From Chloroflexota bacterium (GTDB lineage: Bacteria; Chloroflexota; UBA11872; VXOZ01), in the NCBI GenBank assembly GCA_012270555.1, contig JAAXIC010000031.1:121350-185349 (forward strand): 64,000 nt of DNA. The letters run 5' to 3'. A model generated the notes under the pieces. That model searched no databases and was not told where the DNA came from. It was given only the letters and a program-made list of their open reading frames with translations. A program made the position numbers and the translations under genes. Shown in pieces: positions 52,706 to 62,161 of this stretch (the stretch's first letter is position 1; the number at the start of each line of letters is the position of its first letter).

Positions 52706-54539
52706 GCGCGCGCAACAGTCGTCGCCCCCTGCGACCGACAGCAGCCAGAAGCCGGGCAAGCCTCCCGCAGAGTTGGCCGACGACGAGGAAGTGATCAAGA
52801 GCGAGTTCGATCTCAAGATCATCGCGCGCATGTTCGGCTATACGGCCGGGTTCCGACCGCAAATTGCGGGGGCGGTTGTCGTCACGTTCATCTACACGGT
52901 GGCCAGCGTGCTCAGGCCCTACTTGCTCAAGCTCGCTATCGACGGTCCCCTCGCGACCGGCGATCTGCGCGGACTTGACATACTTGTCCTACTCTACCTG
53001 TTTGCCGGACTCATCCTCTTTAGCGCCATGGGAGCGCGCCGGTGGCTCCTAAGCTGGCTAGGCCAGCAGTTGCTCTTTTCGCTGCGGCAGGGCCTCTTCG
53101 AGCACCTTCAACGGCTTTCGCTGGGGTTCTACGACCGCAATCGCGCGGGACGCATCATCACCCGCGTCACCAGTGACGTACGTGACATCAATCGGCTCGT
53201 GACGGAAGGCATTGTGAACACCGCCACGGACCTCTTCGTCCTGGTGGGCATCCTCTTCATGATGCTTTACATGCACTGGCAACTGGCGCTCTTGACCTTC
53301 ATCGTCTTGCCCGGTCTCATTGCCGTGGCTTTCTACTTCAAGGGTAAGTCCCGCAGCGCCTGGCGTGTGGCGAGAGAGGACCGCAGCGTGATGAACGGCA
53401 ATTTTGCCGAGAGCATCCTCGGCGTGCGGGTCACCCAAGCGTACACGCGTCAGGCGGAGAATCTGCGCCGCTTTCAGGAGCTGAGCGATCGCTACGTCGG
53501 CTCCACGCTCAGGGCAAACGGCCTTTCGGCTGCGTTTTCTCCGACTGTGAGTATTATCAATGCGGTTGCCATCGTGATCATCATCTGGTTTGGGGGTGTG
53601 GCCGTCGTCCAAGGGACGATCACGCTGGGCATCGTGGTGGCCTTCCTCACCTACGTACAACGCTTCTTCCAACCCTTACAGAGCATCTCGGCGAGGTTCG
53701 ACCAGATGCAGTCGGCAATGGCGGCAAGCGAACGGGTGTTCGCGCTCCTTGACCAGGAGCCGGATATCGTCAACGCGCCGGATGCCAAGTCTCTGCCGGC
53801 GGTGCGCGGCCATGTACGCTTCGACAATGTCGTCTTCGAGTATGTCGAGAATACGCCTGTGCTGCACGGCATTTCACTGGAGGCCCAGCCGGGCGAGCTC
53901 ATCGCTATTGTAGGGCACACGGGCGCGGGCAAGACCTCGATCATCAACGTGCTTTGCCGCTTTTACGACATAAAATCGGGTGCGGTCACTATCGACGGCT
54001 ACGACATTGGCAGTGTCACTGTCGAAAGCCTGCGCGAGCAGATTGGGCTTGTCTTGCAGGAACCCTTCCTCTTCTCCGGTACGGTCAAGGAGAACATCCG
54101 CTACGGCAGGCTCGATGCGACGGATGAGGAAATCGAGGTGGCGGCCAAGGCAGTACGCCTTCATGACTTTGTAGAGGCACAACCCTTTCGCTATGAAACA
54201 TTGGTTGGTGAGCGGGGCACGCAACTCTCCATCGGCCAGCGGCAACTGCTCTCATTTGCGCGGGCCCTGATCGCCGATCCGCGAATTCTCGTGTTGGATG
54301 AAGCTACGTCAAGCGTCGATACAGAAACCGAACAGCAGATTCAGGAGGCCCTCGCGCTGCTCATGCAGGGCCGCACAAGCTTTGTGATCGCTCACCGCTT
54401 GTCCACCATCCAGAATGCCACCCAAGTCATCGTCATGGACAAGGGTAAGATTGTCGAGAAGGGAACGCACCAGGAACTGCTGCGGCAGCGAGGCACCTAC
54501 TTCCAACTCTACACGATGCAGTTCGCCGATCAGGAATAG
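52698..54539 (+). CDS. ABC exporter half-transporter, catalytic partner
   Basis: 613 residues from the ATG at 52698, overlapping the first gene by 8 bases (earlier in-frame starts exist at 52659 and 52686). It has a Pro/Ser-rich N-terminal tail, six membrane helices, Walker A GHTGAGKT, Walker B ILVLDEATSSVD with the catalytic Glu, and the switch histidine (IAHRLST). Its signature is LSIGQ, not LSGGQ. This combination is complementary to the partner's and matches TM287/288-type heterodimeric exporters. Substrate unknown, possibly multidrug or lipid. Confidence 0.88.
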   Translation: MAERAQQSSPPATDSSQKPGKPPAELADDEEVIKSEFDLKIIARMFGYTAGFRPQIAGAVVVTFIYTVASVLRPYLLKLAIDGPLATGDLRGLDILVLLYLFAGLILFSAMGARRWLLSWLGQQLLFSLRQGLFEHLQRLSLGFYDRNRAGRIITRVTSDVRDINRLVTEGIVNTATDLFVLVGILFMMLYMHWQLALLTFIVLPGLIAVAFYFKGKSRSAWRVAREDRSVMNGNFAESILGVRVTQAYTRQAENLRRFQELSDRYVGSTLRANGLSAAFSPTVSIINAVAIVIIIWFGGVAVVQGTITLGIVVAFLTYVQRFFQPLQSISARFDQMQSAMAASERVFALLDQEPDIVNAPDAKSLPAVRGHVRFDNVVFEYVENTPVLHGISLEAQPGELIAIVGHTGAGKTSIINVLCRFYDIKSGAVTIDGYDIGSVTVESLREQIGLVLQEPFLFSGTVKENIRYGRLDATDEEIEVAAKAVRLHDFVEAQPFRYETLVGERGTQLSIGQRQLLSFARALIADPRILVLDEATSSVDTETEQQIQEALALLMQGRTSFVIAHRLSTIQNATQVIVMDKGKIVEKGTHQELLRQRGTYFQLYTMQFADQE

Positions 54540-54559
54540 GCAGCTAAGCAAGCGCAGTT

Positions 54560-55504
54560 CTAACCTGCAGTGGATCCCGGTTCGGTTGCGGCATTATGAA
54601 CCGCGTCCTCGCGCTCCCGACGCCATAACAGGGCGAAGGCGATGAACGCCAATAGAGTGAGCGGCACAAGCCCGGTGACACCAAGCGGCGCCCGAATGAG
54701 AGAATCGGCATCCAGCAAGAGGAGCAGCGGCAAGCCGGCGGTTGCATTAATGAGGCCGTGACCAAACGCGGCAGCCAACACGCTCTTTGTCTCTTGGCGC
54801 AGCCACGTGAGTATTACGCTCCACCCAACGGTGAACCAGACCATCAGGAGCACGCCCAAGTAGGGATGACCGGGGTAGTTATAGCCCATGTAGATTGCCG
54901 GCGCGTGCCATATACCCCAGATCAAGCCAATGACAAGGCTCGCGCGACCCATGCCGAGCGGCGCCAACTTCGCCAGCAGATAGCCGCGCCAACCAAGTTC
55001 CTCGCCGAGAGCAAAGAGACTGTTGAAAAGCGCCGCAAGTGTAAAGCTGCCGATTATGGTGACGAACGTTACAAGTATTGGGTCGTTAAAGGGATAAGGC
55101 TCGTCTACGATTTCGCTGCTCAACGGTTCAAGCGCCGCGTTGATCTCCTGGAATCCCAGTCCAACGCTGAGGACCATGGCCGCGATGAGAAAGAGTACCA
55201 CGAAAATGTAGATGCTGCCGTAGCGGTCAAGGTTGCCGCGCTGCATGCCAAGCTCGCGCGCGGACATTGGCGTAATGTAGCGGCTGCAAATGATCGCGCC
55301 GACGCCCGGTCCCCACATAGCCAGCAGCGAGCCGACGGTAAATACGAATAAGTTTTCCAGGCCGCCCAAGAGGTAGACAACCGCCCATATTCCCCAGGTC
55401 AGGCCGAAGGCCAAGCCGAGGAATACGCCAATCCCGCGCCACTCGATTGCGGGTGTGGCGCTAGTCTGCTCAGGTTGCCTTGCAGGCGGCTGGCTTGGCT
55501 GCAT
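54560..55504 (-). CDS. CPBP-family intramembrane metalloprotease
   Basis: 314 residues, about eight hydrophobic segments. The CPBP/Abi motifs are present: GEELGWRGYLL (EExxxR) , WGIWHAPA, and AFGHGLINA with the third metal-binding His. Some relatives process prenylated proteins or bacteriocins; the substrate is unknown. The gene is convergent with the ABC exporter pair, 20 bases apart. Confidence 0.88.
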   Translation of the reverse strand: MQPSQPPARQPEQTSATPAIEWRGIGVFLGLAFGLTWGIWAVVYLLGGLENLFVFTVGSLLAMWGPGVGAIICSRYITPMSARELGMQRGNLDRYGSIYIFVVLFLIAAMVLSVGLGFQEINAALEPLSSEIVDEPYPFNDPILVTFVTIIGSFTLAALFNSLFALGEELGWRGYLLAKLAPLGMGRASLVIGLIWGIWHAPAIYMGYNYPGHPYLGVLLMVWFTVGWSVILTWLRQETKSVLAAAFGHGLINATAGLPLLLLLDADSLIRAPLGVTGLVPLTLLAFIAFALLWRREREDAVHNAATEPGSTAG

Positions 55505-55516
55505 TCTGTTGGTTTT

Positions 55517-56620
55517 CTACCGCTGTAAGATCGCAGGCCGTGCGATGGTCTTGCCTTGCCACTCCACCGAGTGCATCGGCCAATCTGTGGAGGCCGCTGA
55601 AAGCACTTCTATGCCCTCCGCCGTAACCAGGGTCGTGTCCTCGCTCTTGACGCCTGCGATACTTGGATTCCACGCAAAGGCTTGATTCAACTGTATCACC
55701 TCTTGGCTTGCGGGCGAGGCCTTATAGTCACGGGACTCGTAGCCACACGCGCCACCTTGGTGATGGAACCGCCATTCGTCCGCGTACCCAGCCTTTGAGT
55801 ACTCATTCACGGCGTCGGCAAACACATCGCTCGCCGGGCGGCCCGGCACCGAACCGAGAATGAAGGCCGCATCAACCTGTGCGCACGCGGCTGACTTTGC
55901 CTGGATCTCCGCTGGGATGTCCCCGAAATGTACTAAGCGCGAGACTGAGCAGATCAGACCGTGCTGGCGGGCGCACAGCACGAGCATGGCGTACTTGTCC
56001 AGTTGCTTTGCCGTGGGAATGGGATGCCGGTAACGAAAGATGCGCTCATCGGTGGCCACGAGCGTCAGCGCCGCTTGGATCCCCTGAGCAATGGCTTTGC
56101 CGGCGATGAGGCTAGCGATGGCATGCTCCGTCATGCCGGGCGCGATCTCGTGGGCGGCCAGTTCGAGTACCTGTGCGGCCGCCTGGCCCAGCGCGCGATA
56201 GCGCTCGATCTCTTGCGGCATTAACTGAAAGCGCAGCCGGGCAATATCACTGGCTAGCTTCTGTGCGCCCGGAATGTCGGTGTCGGTGCCGGTGCGCTTG
56301 CCTTGCGCGACCGTGTTCCAGTGCACCACTTGGGGCCGGTCGACGTGCCAGTATGGGGCAACGGGGGTCCACGCCGGGGGCACGAGGCCTTCTTCATTTT
56401 GAAAGCGCGGCATCTCGATGCGGTCCGCCACCAATGCTTTTTCAGCGGGCGTGTAGATCAGGTGGGCTCCGGCGTGTTCCGTAGCAATCATGATGAACCC
56501 GTCGCGCCCGCCCGTTGCCCAGGCAAAGTTCGCCAGACGCCCTAGCACTAAGGCATCGAGACTATGGTCTTCCAGGAATTCGGCAATACGTTCATGTTTT
56601 GCTTCTAATTCATCAACCAT
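55517..56620 (-). CDS. M24-family peptidase-like protein lacking metal ligands
   Basis: 367 residues with the pita-bread fold pattern of M24 aminopeptidases and an N-terminal creatinase-like domain (ERIAEFLEDHSLDALVL). The metal-binding positions are altered: the two Asp positions appear as LVLCARQHGLICSVSRLV (no Asp), the glutamate of the EPG motif is NP (WNPSIAG), while the His (FHHQGG) and final Glu (KSEDTTLV) remain. It is probably not a normal metallopeptidase. It sits just 12 bases downstream-adjacent to the CPBP gene start on the same strand. Confidence 0.78.
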   Translation of the reverse strand: MVDELEAKHERIAEFLEDHSLDALVLGRLANFAWATGGRDGFIMIATEHAGAHLIYTPAEKALVADRIEMPRFQNEEGLVPPAWTPVAPYWHVDRPQVVHWNTVAQGKRTGTDTDIPGAQKLASDIARLRFQLMPQEIERYRALGQAAAQVLELAAHEIAPGMTEHAIASLIAGKAIAQGIQAALTLVATDERIFRYRHPIPTAKQLDKYAMLVLCARQHGLICSVSRLVHFGDIPAEIQAKSAACAQVDAAFILGSVPGRPASDVFADAVNEYSKAGYADEWRFHHQGGACGYESRDYKASPASQEVIQLNQAFAWNPSIAGVKSEDTTLVTAEGIEVLSAASTDWPMHSVEWQGKTIARPAILQR

Positions 56621-56707
56621 TGGTATTCCTCTCGCTCCAAGACAATCCTCTGCTCTAGTTCGTTCACTTGTCAGCCCAGCGTCGGCTCCGGGAAACCGGA
56701 ATGGCCC

Positions 56708-57337
56708 CTATGCGTCCCATGCATATTGTCGTATGAATGCCCGTGCGTTCTCAAGGGCTCGGGCGCGATGGCTGATGCGATTCTTCTCGTCTGCCGCAAG
56801 TTCCGCCATCGTTCGGTTCTGCTCAGGAAGAAAGAAGAGCGGGTCGTAGCCAAATCCGCCGCTGCCGCGGGGCTGATCCGCAATGAGGCCGTCACATGTG
56901 CCGTTCGCAGTGCACAGCACCTCTCCGCCCTTTGCCAGCGCCATTACGCACCGAAAGCGCGCTGCTCGCTGGGGCCAAGGAACGCCCCTGAGGTCTTGGA
57001 GCAGTCTGGCGTTGTTTGCTTGGGCGTTGCCCGCGGGACCGCTGTAGCGCTTTGACAGCACCCCGGGTCTGCCGCCGAGTGCGTCAACCTCCAGGCCGGA
57101 ATCCTCCCCTAACACCAGATGCGGCGTTTGCCCCGCCACAAACAGCGCCTTGTGCGTGGCGTTTTCAAGAAAAGTTGCGTATGGCTCATCCTCAGGCAGT
57201 GCGAGGCCGAGGTCGGTGGCGGTTGCGAGCGCTATGGGAACGTCCTGCAAGAGGCGCCGCAGTTCCTCAACCTTGCCGGGGTTTCCCGTGGCAAGAACGA
57301 GCAGCGGCTGTGGGCGTTGTTTCGATGTGCTTTCCAT
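56708..57337 (-). CDS. rdgB: XTP/dITP diphosphatase (RdgB/HAM1)
   Basis: 209 residues. LVLATGNPGKVEELRRLL at the N-terminus, LGEDSGLEVDALGGRPGVLS and the GGFGYDPLFFLPEQ motif identify the enzyme that removes non-canonical purine triphosphates. It has the normal size, with the ISHRARAL end motif intact. Confidence 0.94.
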   Translation of the reverse strand: MESTSKQRPQPLLVLATGNPGKVEELRRLLQDVPIALATATDLGLALPEDEPYATFLENATHKALFVAGQTPHLVLGEDSGLEVDALGGRPGVLSKRYSGPAGNAQANNARLLQDLRGVPWPQRAARFRCVMALAKGGEVLCTANGTCDGLIADQPRGSGGFGYDPLFFLPEQNRTMAELAADEKNRISHRARALENARAFIRQYAWDA

Positions 57338-57622
57338 ATACGCCGATATGGATTCTCTAGTGGTTGGTTGCTTCTACAGGCTCAGGAAAATAGCGCTGGC
57401 TGAGGTCTTGCTGAGCGATATGCAAGCAGCCGTTTTGGACAAGAACGGACGTGTTTGCTAGCGGCAGACTGCTCAAAAGACACAGGCGGGCCGGTTCTTT
57501 AACTCAGTGGAGCGGCTAGGCACGAGACCTGTTGCGGTGGTGCAGCAAGGAGGAAGATTCGGACGGGTCTCTTTCCCTATAGTTGGAGCGGCTAAGGTCA
57601 GTCTCACCCGCACGGCAGCGGT

Positions 57623-59011
57623 CTACTGGGCGGGCCGTAAGATGTGCCACACGCTGGCGATCTCTTGCTGCAGTTCGGTGCTCTGCTCAAGCTCTCTGTT
57701 GATCTTGTCGCAGCCGTACATGACCGTAGTGTGATCGCGGCCGCCGAGGATTCTGCCAATCTCCGGCAGCGAGACTTGCGTTTCTTCTCGCATCATGTGC
57801 ATCGCTATCTGACGCGGCCGGGCAATCGTCTTATCGCGTTTGGGCCCGATGAGGTCCGCCACCCGCACGCGAAAGTGCGTGGCGACGGCGTTGAGAATCT
57901 GTTCAGGCGTGAAAGCGTCTTTACGCACATTGAAGAGCAAACCGTCCAGGACTTCCGTCGCCAGTTCCTGGGACGGCTGCTGGTTGTTCAGCTTTGCAAA
58001 CGCCAAGAGTCGCGTCAGGGATCCCTCAAGTTCTCTCACGTTGCTTACGAGATGCGTTGCCAGGAACTCGAGGACTTCGTGCGAGACAACTGCGTCTTCC
58101 TCCTCGGCCCGTTCGCTCAGGATGGCGATGCGGGTCTCGAGGTCCGGGGGTTGGATGTCCGCGATCAAGCCCCAAATGAAGCGGCTGCGTAGACGTTCGG
58201 TAAGCGTCTCGATGCTGTTTGGCTGCCGGTCGCTGGAGAGCACGATCTGCTTGCCGATTTCATGGTACGCATTGAACGTGTGAAAAAACTCCTCTTGCGT
58301 CTGTTCCTTGCCGGCGAGAAACTGCACGTCGTCAATGAGGATAATGTCCGCGCTGCGGTAGCGGTCACGAAACTCATCGATGCGCTTGTTCTTGATGGCG
58401 CGAATGAACTCGTTCGTGAATATTTCGCACGTGACGTAGACGATGTGGCAGTCGGGCTGGGTCTGCATCACTTCATTGCTAATGGCGTGCAGCAAGTGCG
58501 TCTTACCCAGACCCGCGTCGCCATAGATGAAGAGCGGATTGTACGCTTTTGCGGGGCGTTCCGCCACCGCTTGCGCGGCTGCCGCGGCCAAGCGGTTTCC
58601 CGCGCCTATCACAAAGCGATCGAACGTAAATTTCGCGTTGACCATGCTCTGTGTGCCGGCGCCGCGCGGCAATCGCGATTGCTCAACCCGTGGGGCGGCA
58701 GGTGCTGCCGTCGCTGATCCGTCCGTGGCTGAGACTTGACGCGCCTGTTCCGGGATGGATGAGGATACCTCGTACACGACCGAGACCTCTTGGTGACAGA
58801 GACGCGCCAGTATCTGCTCTACCAGAGCGTGGTAATTCCTCTCCACCACCTCTTTGGCAAAGGTATTGGGCACACCTACCCGAAAGGGAGAGCCATTGGT
58901 ATCGATGAGATGGGTGTTGCGGAGCCAGGCAGTAAACTGTCCGCGCGGCACCTCTAGTTCAAGTTCGCCGAGGACAGTTTGCCAAAGCGTTCGTGGGTCT
59001 AAGCTAGACAT
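57623..59011 (-). CDS. dnaA: Chromosomal replication initiator DnaA
   Basis: 462 residues from the ATG at 59011 (LWQTVLGELELEVPRGQFTAW starts domain I); the frame continues 81 codons further 5' but that part is not DnaA-like. Walker A is GDAGLGKTHLL, sensor and arginine-finger regions are intact, and the domain IV DNA-binding motif GGRDHTTVMYGCDKI is exact. No good ribosome-binding site precedes either ATG. Its neighbours are rdgB and trxA instead of dnaN/recF, and I saw no TTATCCACA-type boxes in the flanking sequence. Confidence 0.94.
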   Translation of the reverse strand: MSSLDPRTLWQTVLGELELEVPRGQFTAWLRNTHLIDTNGSPFRVGVPNTFAKEVVERNYHALVEQILARLCHQEVSVVYEVSSSIPEQARQVSATDGSATAAPAAPRVEQSRLPRGAGTQSMVNAKFTFDRFVIGAGNRLAAAAAQAVAERPAKAYNPLFIYGDAGLGKTHLLHAISNEVMQTQPDCHIVYVTCEIFTNEFIRAIKNKRIDEFRDRYRSADIILIDDVQFLAGKEQTQEEFFHTFNAYHEIGKQIVLSSDRQPNSIETLTERLRSRFIWGLIADIQPPDLETRIAILSERAEEEDAVVSHEVLEFLATHLVSNVRELEGSLTRLLAFAKLNNQQPSQELATEVLDGLLFNVRKDAFTPEQILNAVATHFRVRVADLIGPKRDKTIARPRQIAMHMMREETQVSLPEIGRILGGRDHTTVMYGCDKINRELEQSTELQQEIASVWHILRPAQ

Positions 59012-59241
59012 TGAGAAAGGGGAAAGGAGAGAGGCGATATCTCTACTCAACATGCTATCAAATCTGCGGTGCGAGGGCAAGCTGTGCGTGTCTACCTGTC
59101 TTTCGTTGCGTGCACGGAGTGAATGGGATGCACAGCGACCAACCGCGGGCTTCAAGGGTTGAAATTCACGAGAATCTCTGTCATAGTGAAAGCAGAATAT
59201 GCGCAACGCTGGCACTCCCGCTCGGCAAGAAAGAGGAAGCA

Positions 59242-59580
59242 ATGGCTGATCCAATCACAGTAACCGATGATAGCTTCACGAAAGACGTAACGGAATCTGC
59301 ACTTCCTGTCGTCGTCGACTTCTGGGCATCATGGTGCGGCCCCTGCAAGATGGTGGAACCAATCGTCAAAGAGCTCGCCAATGAGCTTGAGGGCAGGGTG
59401 GTGTTTGCTAAGGTCAATACCGACGATAACCTGGAGACGCCAACGCGCCTGGGCGTGCAGGGAATCCCGACCCTCATCTTCTTCCGCGACGGTCAAGAGG
59501 TTGGGAGAGTGGTAGGCTTTCGGCCCAAAGCGCAACTGCTGAAGGCAATCGAGGCCGATCTCTTGCAGACCGCGTCGTAG
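59242..59580 (+). CDS. trxA: Thioredoxin
   Basis: 112 residues from the ATG at 59242 with AGAGGAAG upstream. The active site is WCGPC (31-35), with cis-Pro in GIPTLIFF and the usual beta-alpha fold. No signal peptide, so cytoplasmic. It is divergent from dnaA with about 230 bases between. Confidence 0.96.
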   Translation: MADPITVTDDSFTKDVTESALPVVVDFWASWCGPCKMVEPIVKELANELEGRVVFAKVNTDDNLETPTRLGVQGIPTLIFFRDGQEVGRVVGFRPKAQLLKAIEADLLQTAS

Positions 59581-59616
59581 GGGTCCTGCAGATAGCAAGT
59601 CTCCGCCAAAGAAGTA

Positions 59617-59652
59617 GCTAGCCGGTTCAACTGAACCGGCTAGCATTTTGAT
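59617..59652 (+). terminator. Terminator after trxA
   Basis: Perfect 13-bp stem GCTAGCCGGTTCA / TGAACCGGCTAGC (59617-59644) with a two-base centre, then ATTTTGATT. Confidence 0.85.
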
Positions 59653-59727
59653 TCTAAAGTCATTCAGCGGTGTTTGCCCGTGCCCCGCCGCCAAGAATCC
59701 AGGTAAGTGCGGCGCAAGCCTGGCGGT

Positions 59728-61272
59728 CTACTCTCCTTGGGCAACGTCGAGGATCATGGTGTGGATCAACTGCTCCACCGGGGCCAGATCGTCGGTAAAG
59801 ACCTGGGTCTCCACGGTGGTGAGTTCGCGGTAGTGCTCCGATGCCACGGCGAGAACCACGCGCAGCCGGTCGTCGACGTCCTGGCTGACGAGCAGCGGCT
59901 GAATGTTGTCGAGGAAGTCTTGCGGCGAGCTAGACTGGTTGGTGGCCACGACAATGCTGTTGATCGTGCCCGGAATATCGATGATGTAGACATTCGGGAA
60001 GACCGCCTTCATCGTGCCGGCGATGGTGTGCACCAACCGAAAATCGGTGGCCGTGCGCCCGACATTTATGACCGCTACGCCGTTTGGCGTCAGCCGGTCG
60101 CGTACATGCTGGAAATACTCTTTCGTAGTCATTTGAAACGGTATATACGGCTGCTGGTAGGCGTCGGTACCGATGAGGTCGTACTTGCGGTCGTCGGTCA
60201 TGAGAAAGTAGCGGCCGTCTTGCGCGACCACTTCCAGATTGGGTTCATTCATATCGAAGAACTGGCGCCCGACCTCCACAATTTCGGGATCGATTTCAAC
60301 GCCGACGATCTTAATCGGTCCATAGATCTGCGTCATTTGCTTGGGCACGGTACCCGCGCCAAGCCCGATCATAAGAACGCGTTGAAGGTCGGCGGGCGCG
60401 ACGTCTGGAGCAAAATACGGGGCCACTAAGTAGTAGTCCCAGGGGCCACCTGTGAGCAGCCGCTCGGGATGGTAAATCGAGTGTGTCGCTTGCCCTTCGT
60501 TCAGTTCAAGGTGACGCGTGCTATCCTCCATCTCGATCACACGAATGTAGTTGTAGGCAGATTCCGCTTCTTCAATCACAACGCCTTCGTCCGCAGGCTT
60601 GATCGTCACCTGGGGCACAATTGTCAGCCCCACGAGCACGAGCACGAAGATTAGCGGATAGAGTCTCCTTCTCCCTAAGGCGATGATTGAGAGGATAAGC
60701 AGCGTGAAAGCAAACGTGAGAAACGTGTTGCGCGTGCCGATGTTTGGCACCAGCACGAGGGTGGGCAAGAAAGCGCCCAGCAAGCTGCCGACGGTCGAAA
60801 TCGCGTAGAGCTGGCCCGCCACGCTGCCTGATTGCCGCACGTCTCCATCTTCCAAGGACAACCGAATCGCAAAGGGCGAAACGCAACCGAGCAACGTAAT
60901 CGGGACTGCAAGCAGGAGCAACACTACCAAGAGTGAGCCCCAAAAGACGCCGAGAGAGTAGGTAGCGAATGCGACTTGGGAGTACTGCAAAATGGGGCGG
61001 GAGATAAACGGCAGCACACCAATCAATACCGCTGCCACCGCCGTCAACTGGTAGAGCACCTCTTCTCGTGGATAGCGGTCGGCCAAACGTCCGCCAAGGT
61101 AGTAGCCTAATGTCAGGTAGAGCAGCGTAAACCCGATGACGTTCGCCCATACAAAGAGCGACGTACCGAAGAACGGGGCGATGAGCCGAGACAAAGCAAT
61201 CTCCGTCCCTAAACTCGAAATACCGCCCACGAACACAATGAGGATGAGTAGAGTGCGTGAAGTTCTCGACAT
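59728..61272 (-). CDS. Membrane-bound spermidine synthase-like protein
   Basis: 514 residues: about seven membrane helices in the N-terminal half (FVGGISSLGTEIALSRLIAPF at the start) fused to a spermidine-synthase-like Rossmann domain (MIGLGAGTVPKQM, then VEIDPEIVEVGRQFF). This fused MFS/spermidine-synthase type is widespread in uncultured bacteria. The catalytic Asp region differs from true polyamine synthases (YDLIGTDAYQQ), so the product is uncertain. It lies 38 bases downstream of lgt on the same strand. Confidence 0.84.
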   Translation of the reverse strand: MSRTSRTLLILIVFVGGISSLGTEIALSRLIAPFFGTSLFVWANVIGFTLLYLTLGYYLGGRLADRYPREEVLYQLTAVAAVLIGVLPFISRPILQYSQVAFATYSLGVFWGSLLVVLLLLAVPITLLGCVSPFAIRLSLEDGDVRQSGSVAGQLYAISTVGSLLGAFLPTLVLVPNIGTRNTFLTFAFTLLILSIIALGRRRLYPLIFVLVLVGLTIVPQVTIKPADEGVVIEEAESAYNYIRVIEMEDSTRHLELNEGQATHSIYHPERLLTGGPWDYYLVAPYFAPDVAPADLQRVLMIGLGAGTVPKQMTQIYGPIKIVGVEIDPEIVEVGRQFFDMNEPNLEVVAQDGRYFLMTDDRKYDLIGTDAYQQPYIPFQMTTKEYFQHVRDRLTPNGVAVINVGRTATDFRLVHTIAGTMKAVFPNVYIIDIPGTINSIVVATNQSSSPQDFLDNIQPLLVSQDVDDRLRVVLAVASEHYRELTTVETQVFTDDLAPVEQLIHTMILDVAQGE

Positions 61273-61310
61273 GTTTGCGTCTAAGGCTCCTCCCTGGCCG
61301 CAGGCCAGAA

Positions 61311-62156
61311 CTAAGCTGTTTGCGCGTTGCTATTCCGATATTCCTGTCGTAACCAAAGCGCAAGCAGGATACCGGCGAGCGCGACAATGATGCCGGTCAC
61401 CTGCGCTTGCTTCAATTCCCAAAGCACGATCTCATTCAGCCGCCAGATGAAGATGATGATCTGTGCAACGGAGTATCCCACCAGATAGAGGGCGAATATC
61501 ATCCCTGGCGTTTGGAAGCGGTGCCGCAACGGCCAGAGAATGGCAAAGAGCACGGCATTGCCCAAGAGCTCATAGACCGCCGCGGGATGATATGCAACGG
61601 TTGTGCTTGGCGCGAAGGTCGCGGGATGCGTATACAGAAACGCCCACGGGAGCTCGGAGGGATAGCCAATTACGTCGCCGTTCACGATGTTGCCGATGCG
61701 CCCAATGCCTTGCGCAGGCAGCGCAAGTATGGCGGCGGCGTCCAGCACGGGCCACAGCCGTATGTTGGTACGCCAGCACGTAACCAAGAGCGCGATCACC
61801 ACGCCAAAGATGCAACCGTAGAATGCCATGCCGCCTTCCCAGGTAGCAATTATGCGCCAAGGCTGCTGTAGGTATGGGTCGAGGGGTTGCTGAATGACGT
61901 AGTAGAGCCGCCCGCCAATAAAGCCGGCGATAGCTGCCGGCCAGAAAAGCGTATTGATCTGATCGTCATTGATGCCGCGTTCGTTGGCGTACTTGCGGAT
62001 GGTCCAAACGCCGGCCAGGATCCCCAAGACGTACATCAGGCCATACCAGCGAAAGGCAATGGGTCCTATTTGCACCAAGACGGGGTCCAAGTGGATGGTT
62101 ATGACGGACGGTATGAGCATGGCTGTTGTAAAGGCGTACCCCTGACTATGTATCAC
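61311..62156 (-). CDS. lgt: Prolipoprotein diacylglyceryl transferase
   Basis: 281 residues, seven hydrophobic segments. The Lgt signature GRIGNIVNGDVIGYPS is exact, with AFRWYGLMYVLGILAG near the start and the conserved HPAAVYE. It attaches diacylglycerol to the lipobox cysteine of lipoproteins such as the solute-binding protein at 40.8 kb. A second ATG 12 codons in (62120) may be the true start. Confidence 0.93.
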   Translation of the reverse strand: MIHSQGYAFTTAMLIPSVITIHLDPVLVQIGPIAFRWYGLMYVLGILAGVWTIRKYANERGINDDQINTLFWPAAIAGFIGGRLYYVIQQPLDPYLQQPWRIIATWEGGMAFYGCIFGVVIALLVTCWRTNIRLWPVLDAAAILALPAQGIGRIGNIVNGDVIGYPSELPWAFLYTHPATFAPSTTVAYHPAAVYELLGNAVLFAILWPLRHRFQTPGMIFALYLVGYSVAQIIIFIWRLNEIVLWELKQAQVTGIIVALAGILLALWLRQEYRNSNAQTA

Positions 62157-62161
62157 ATGGG

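Noticed and set aside
59012-59241. Replication origin beside dnaA
   Set aside because: No cluster of TTATCCACA-type boxes or AT-rich unwinding stretch is visible, and dnaN/recF are absent.
59012-59254. N-terminal extension of DnaA by 81 residues
   Set aside because: The extra part is unlike DnaA domain I and covers the intergenic region facing trxA.
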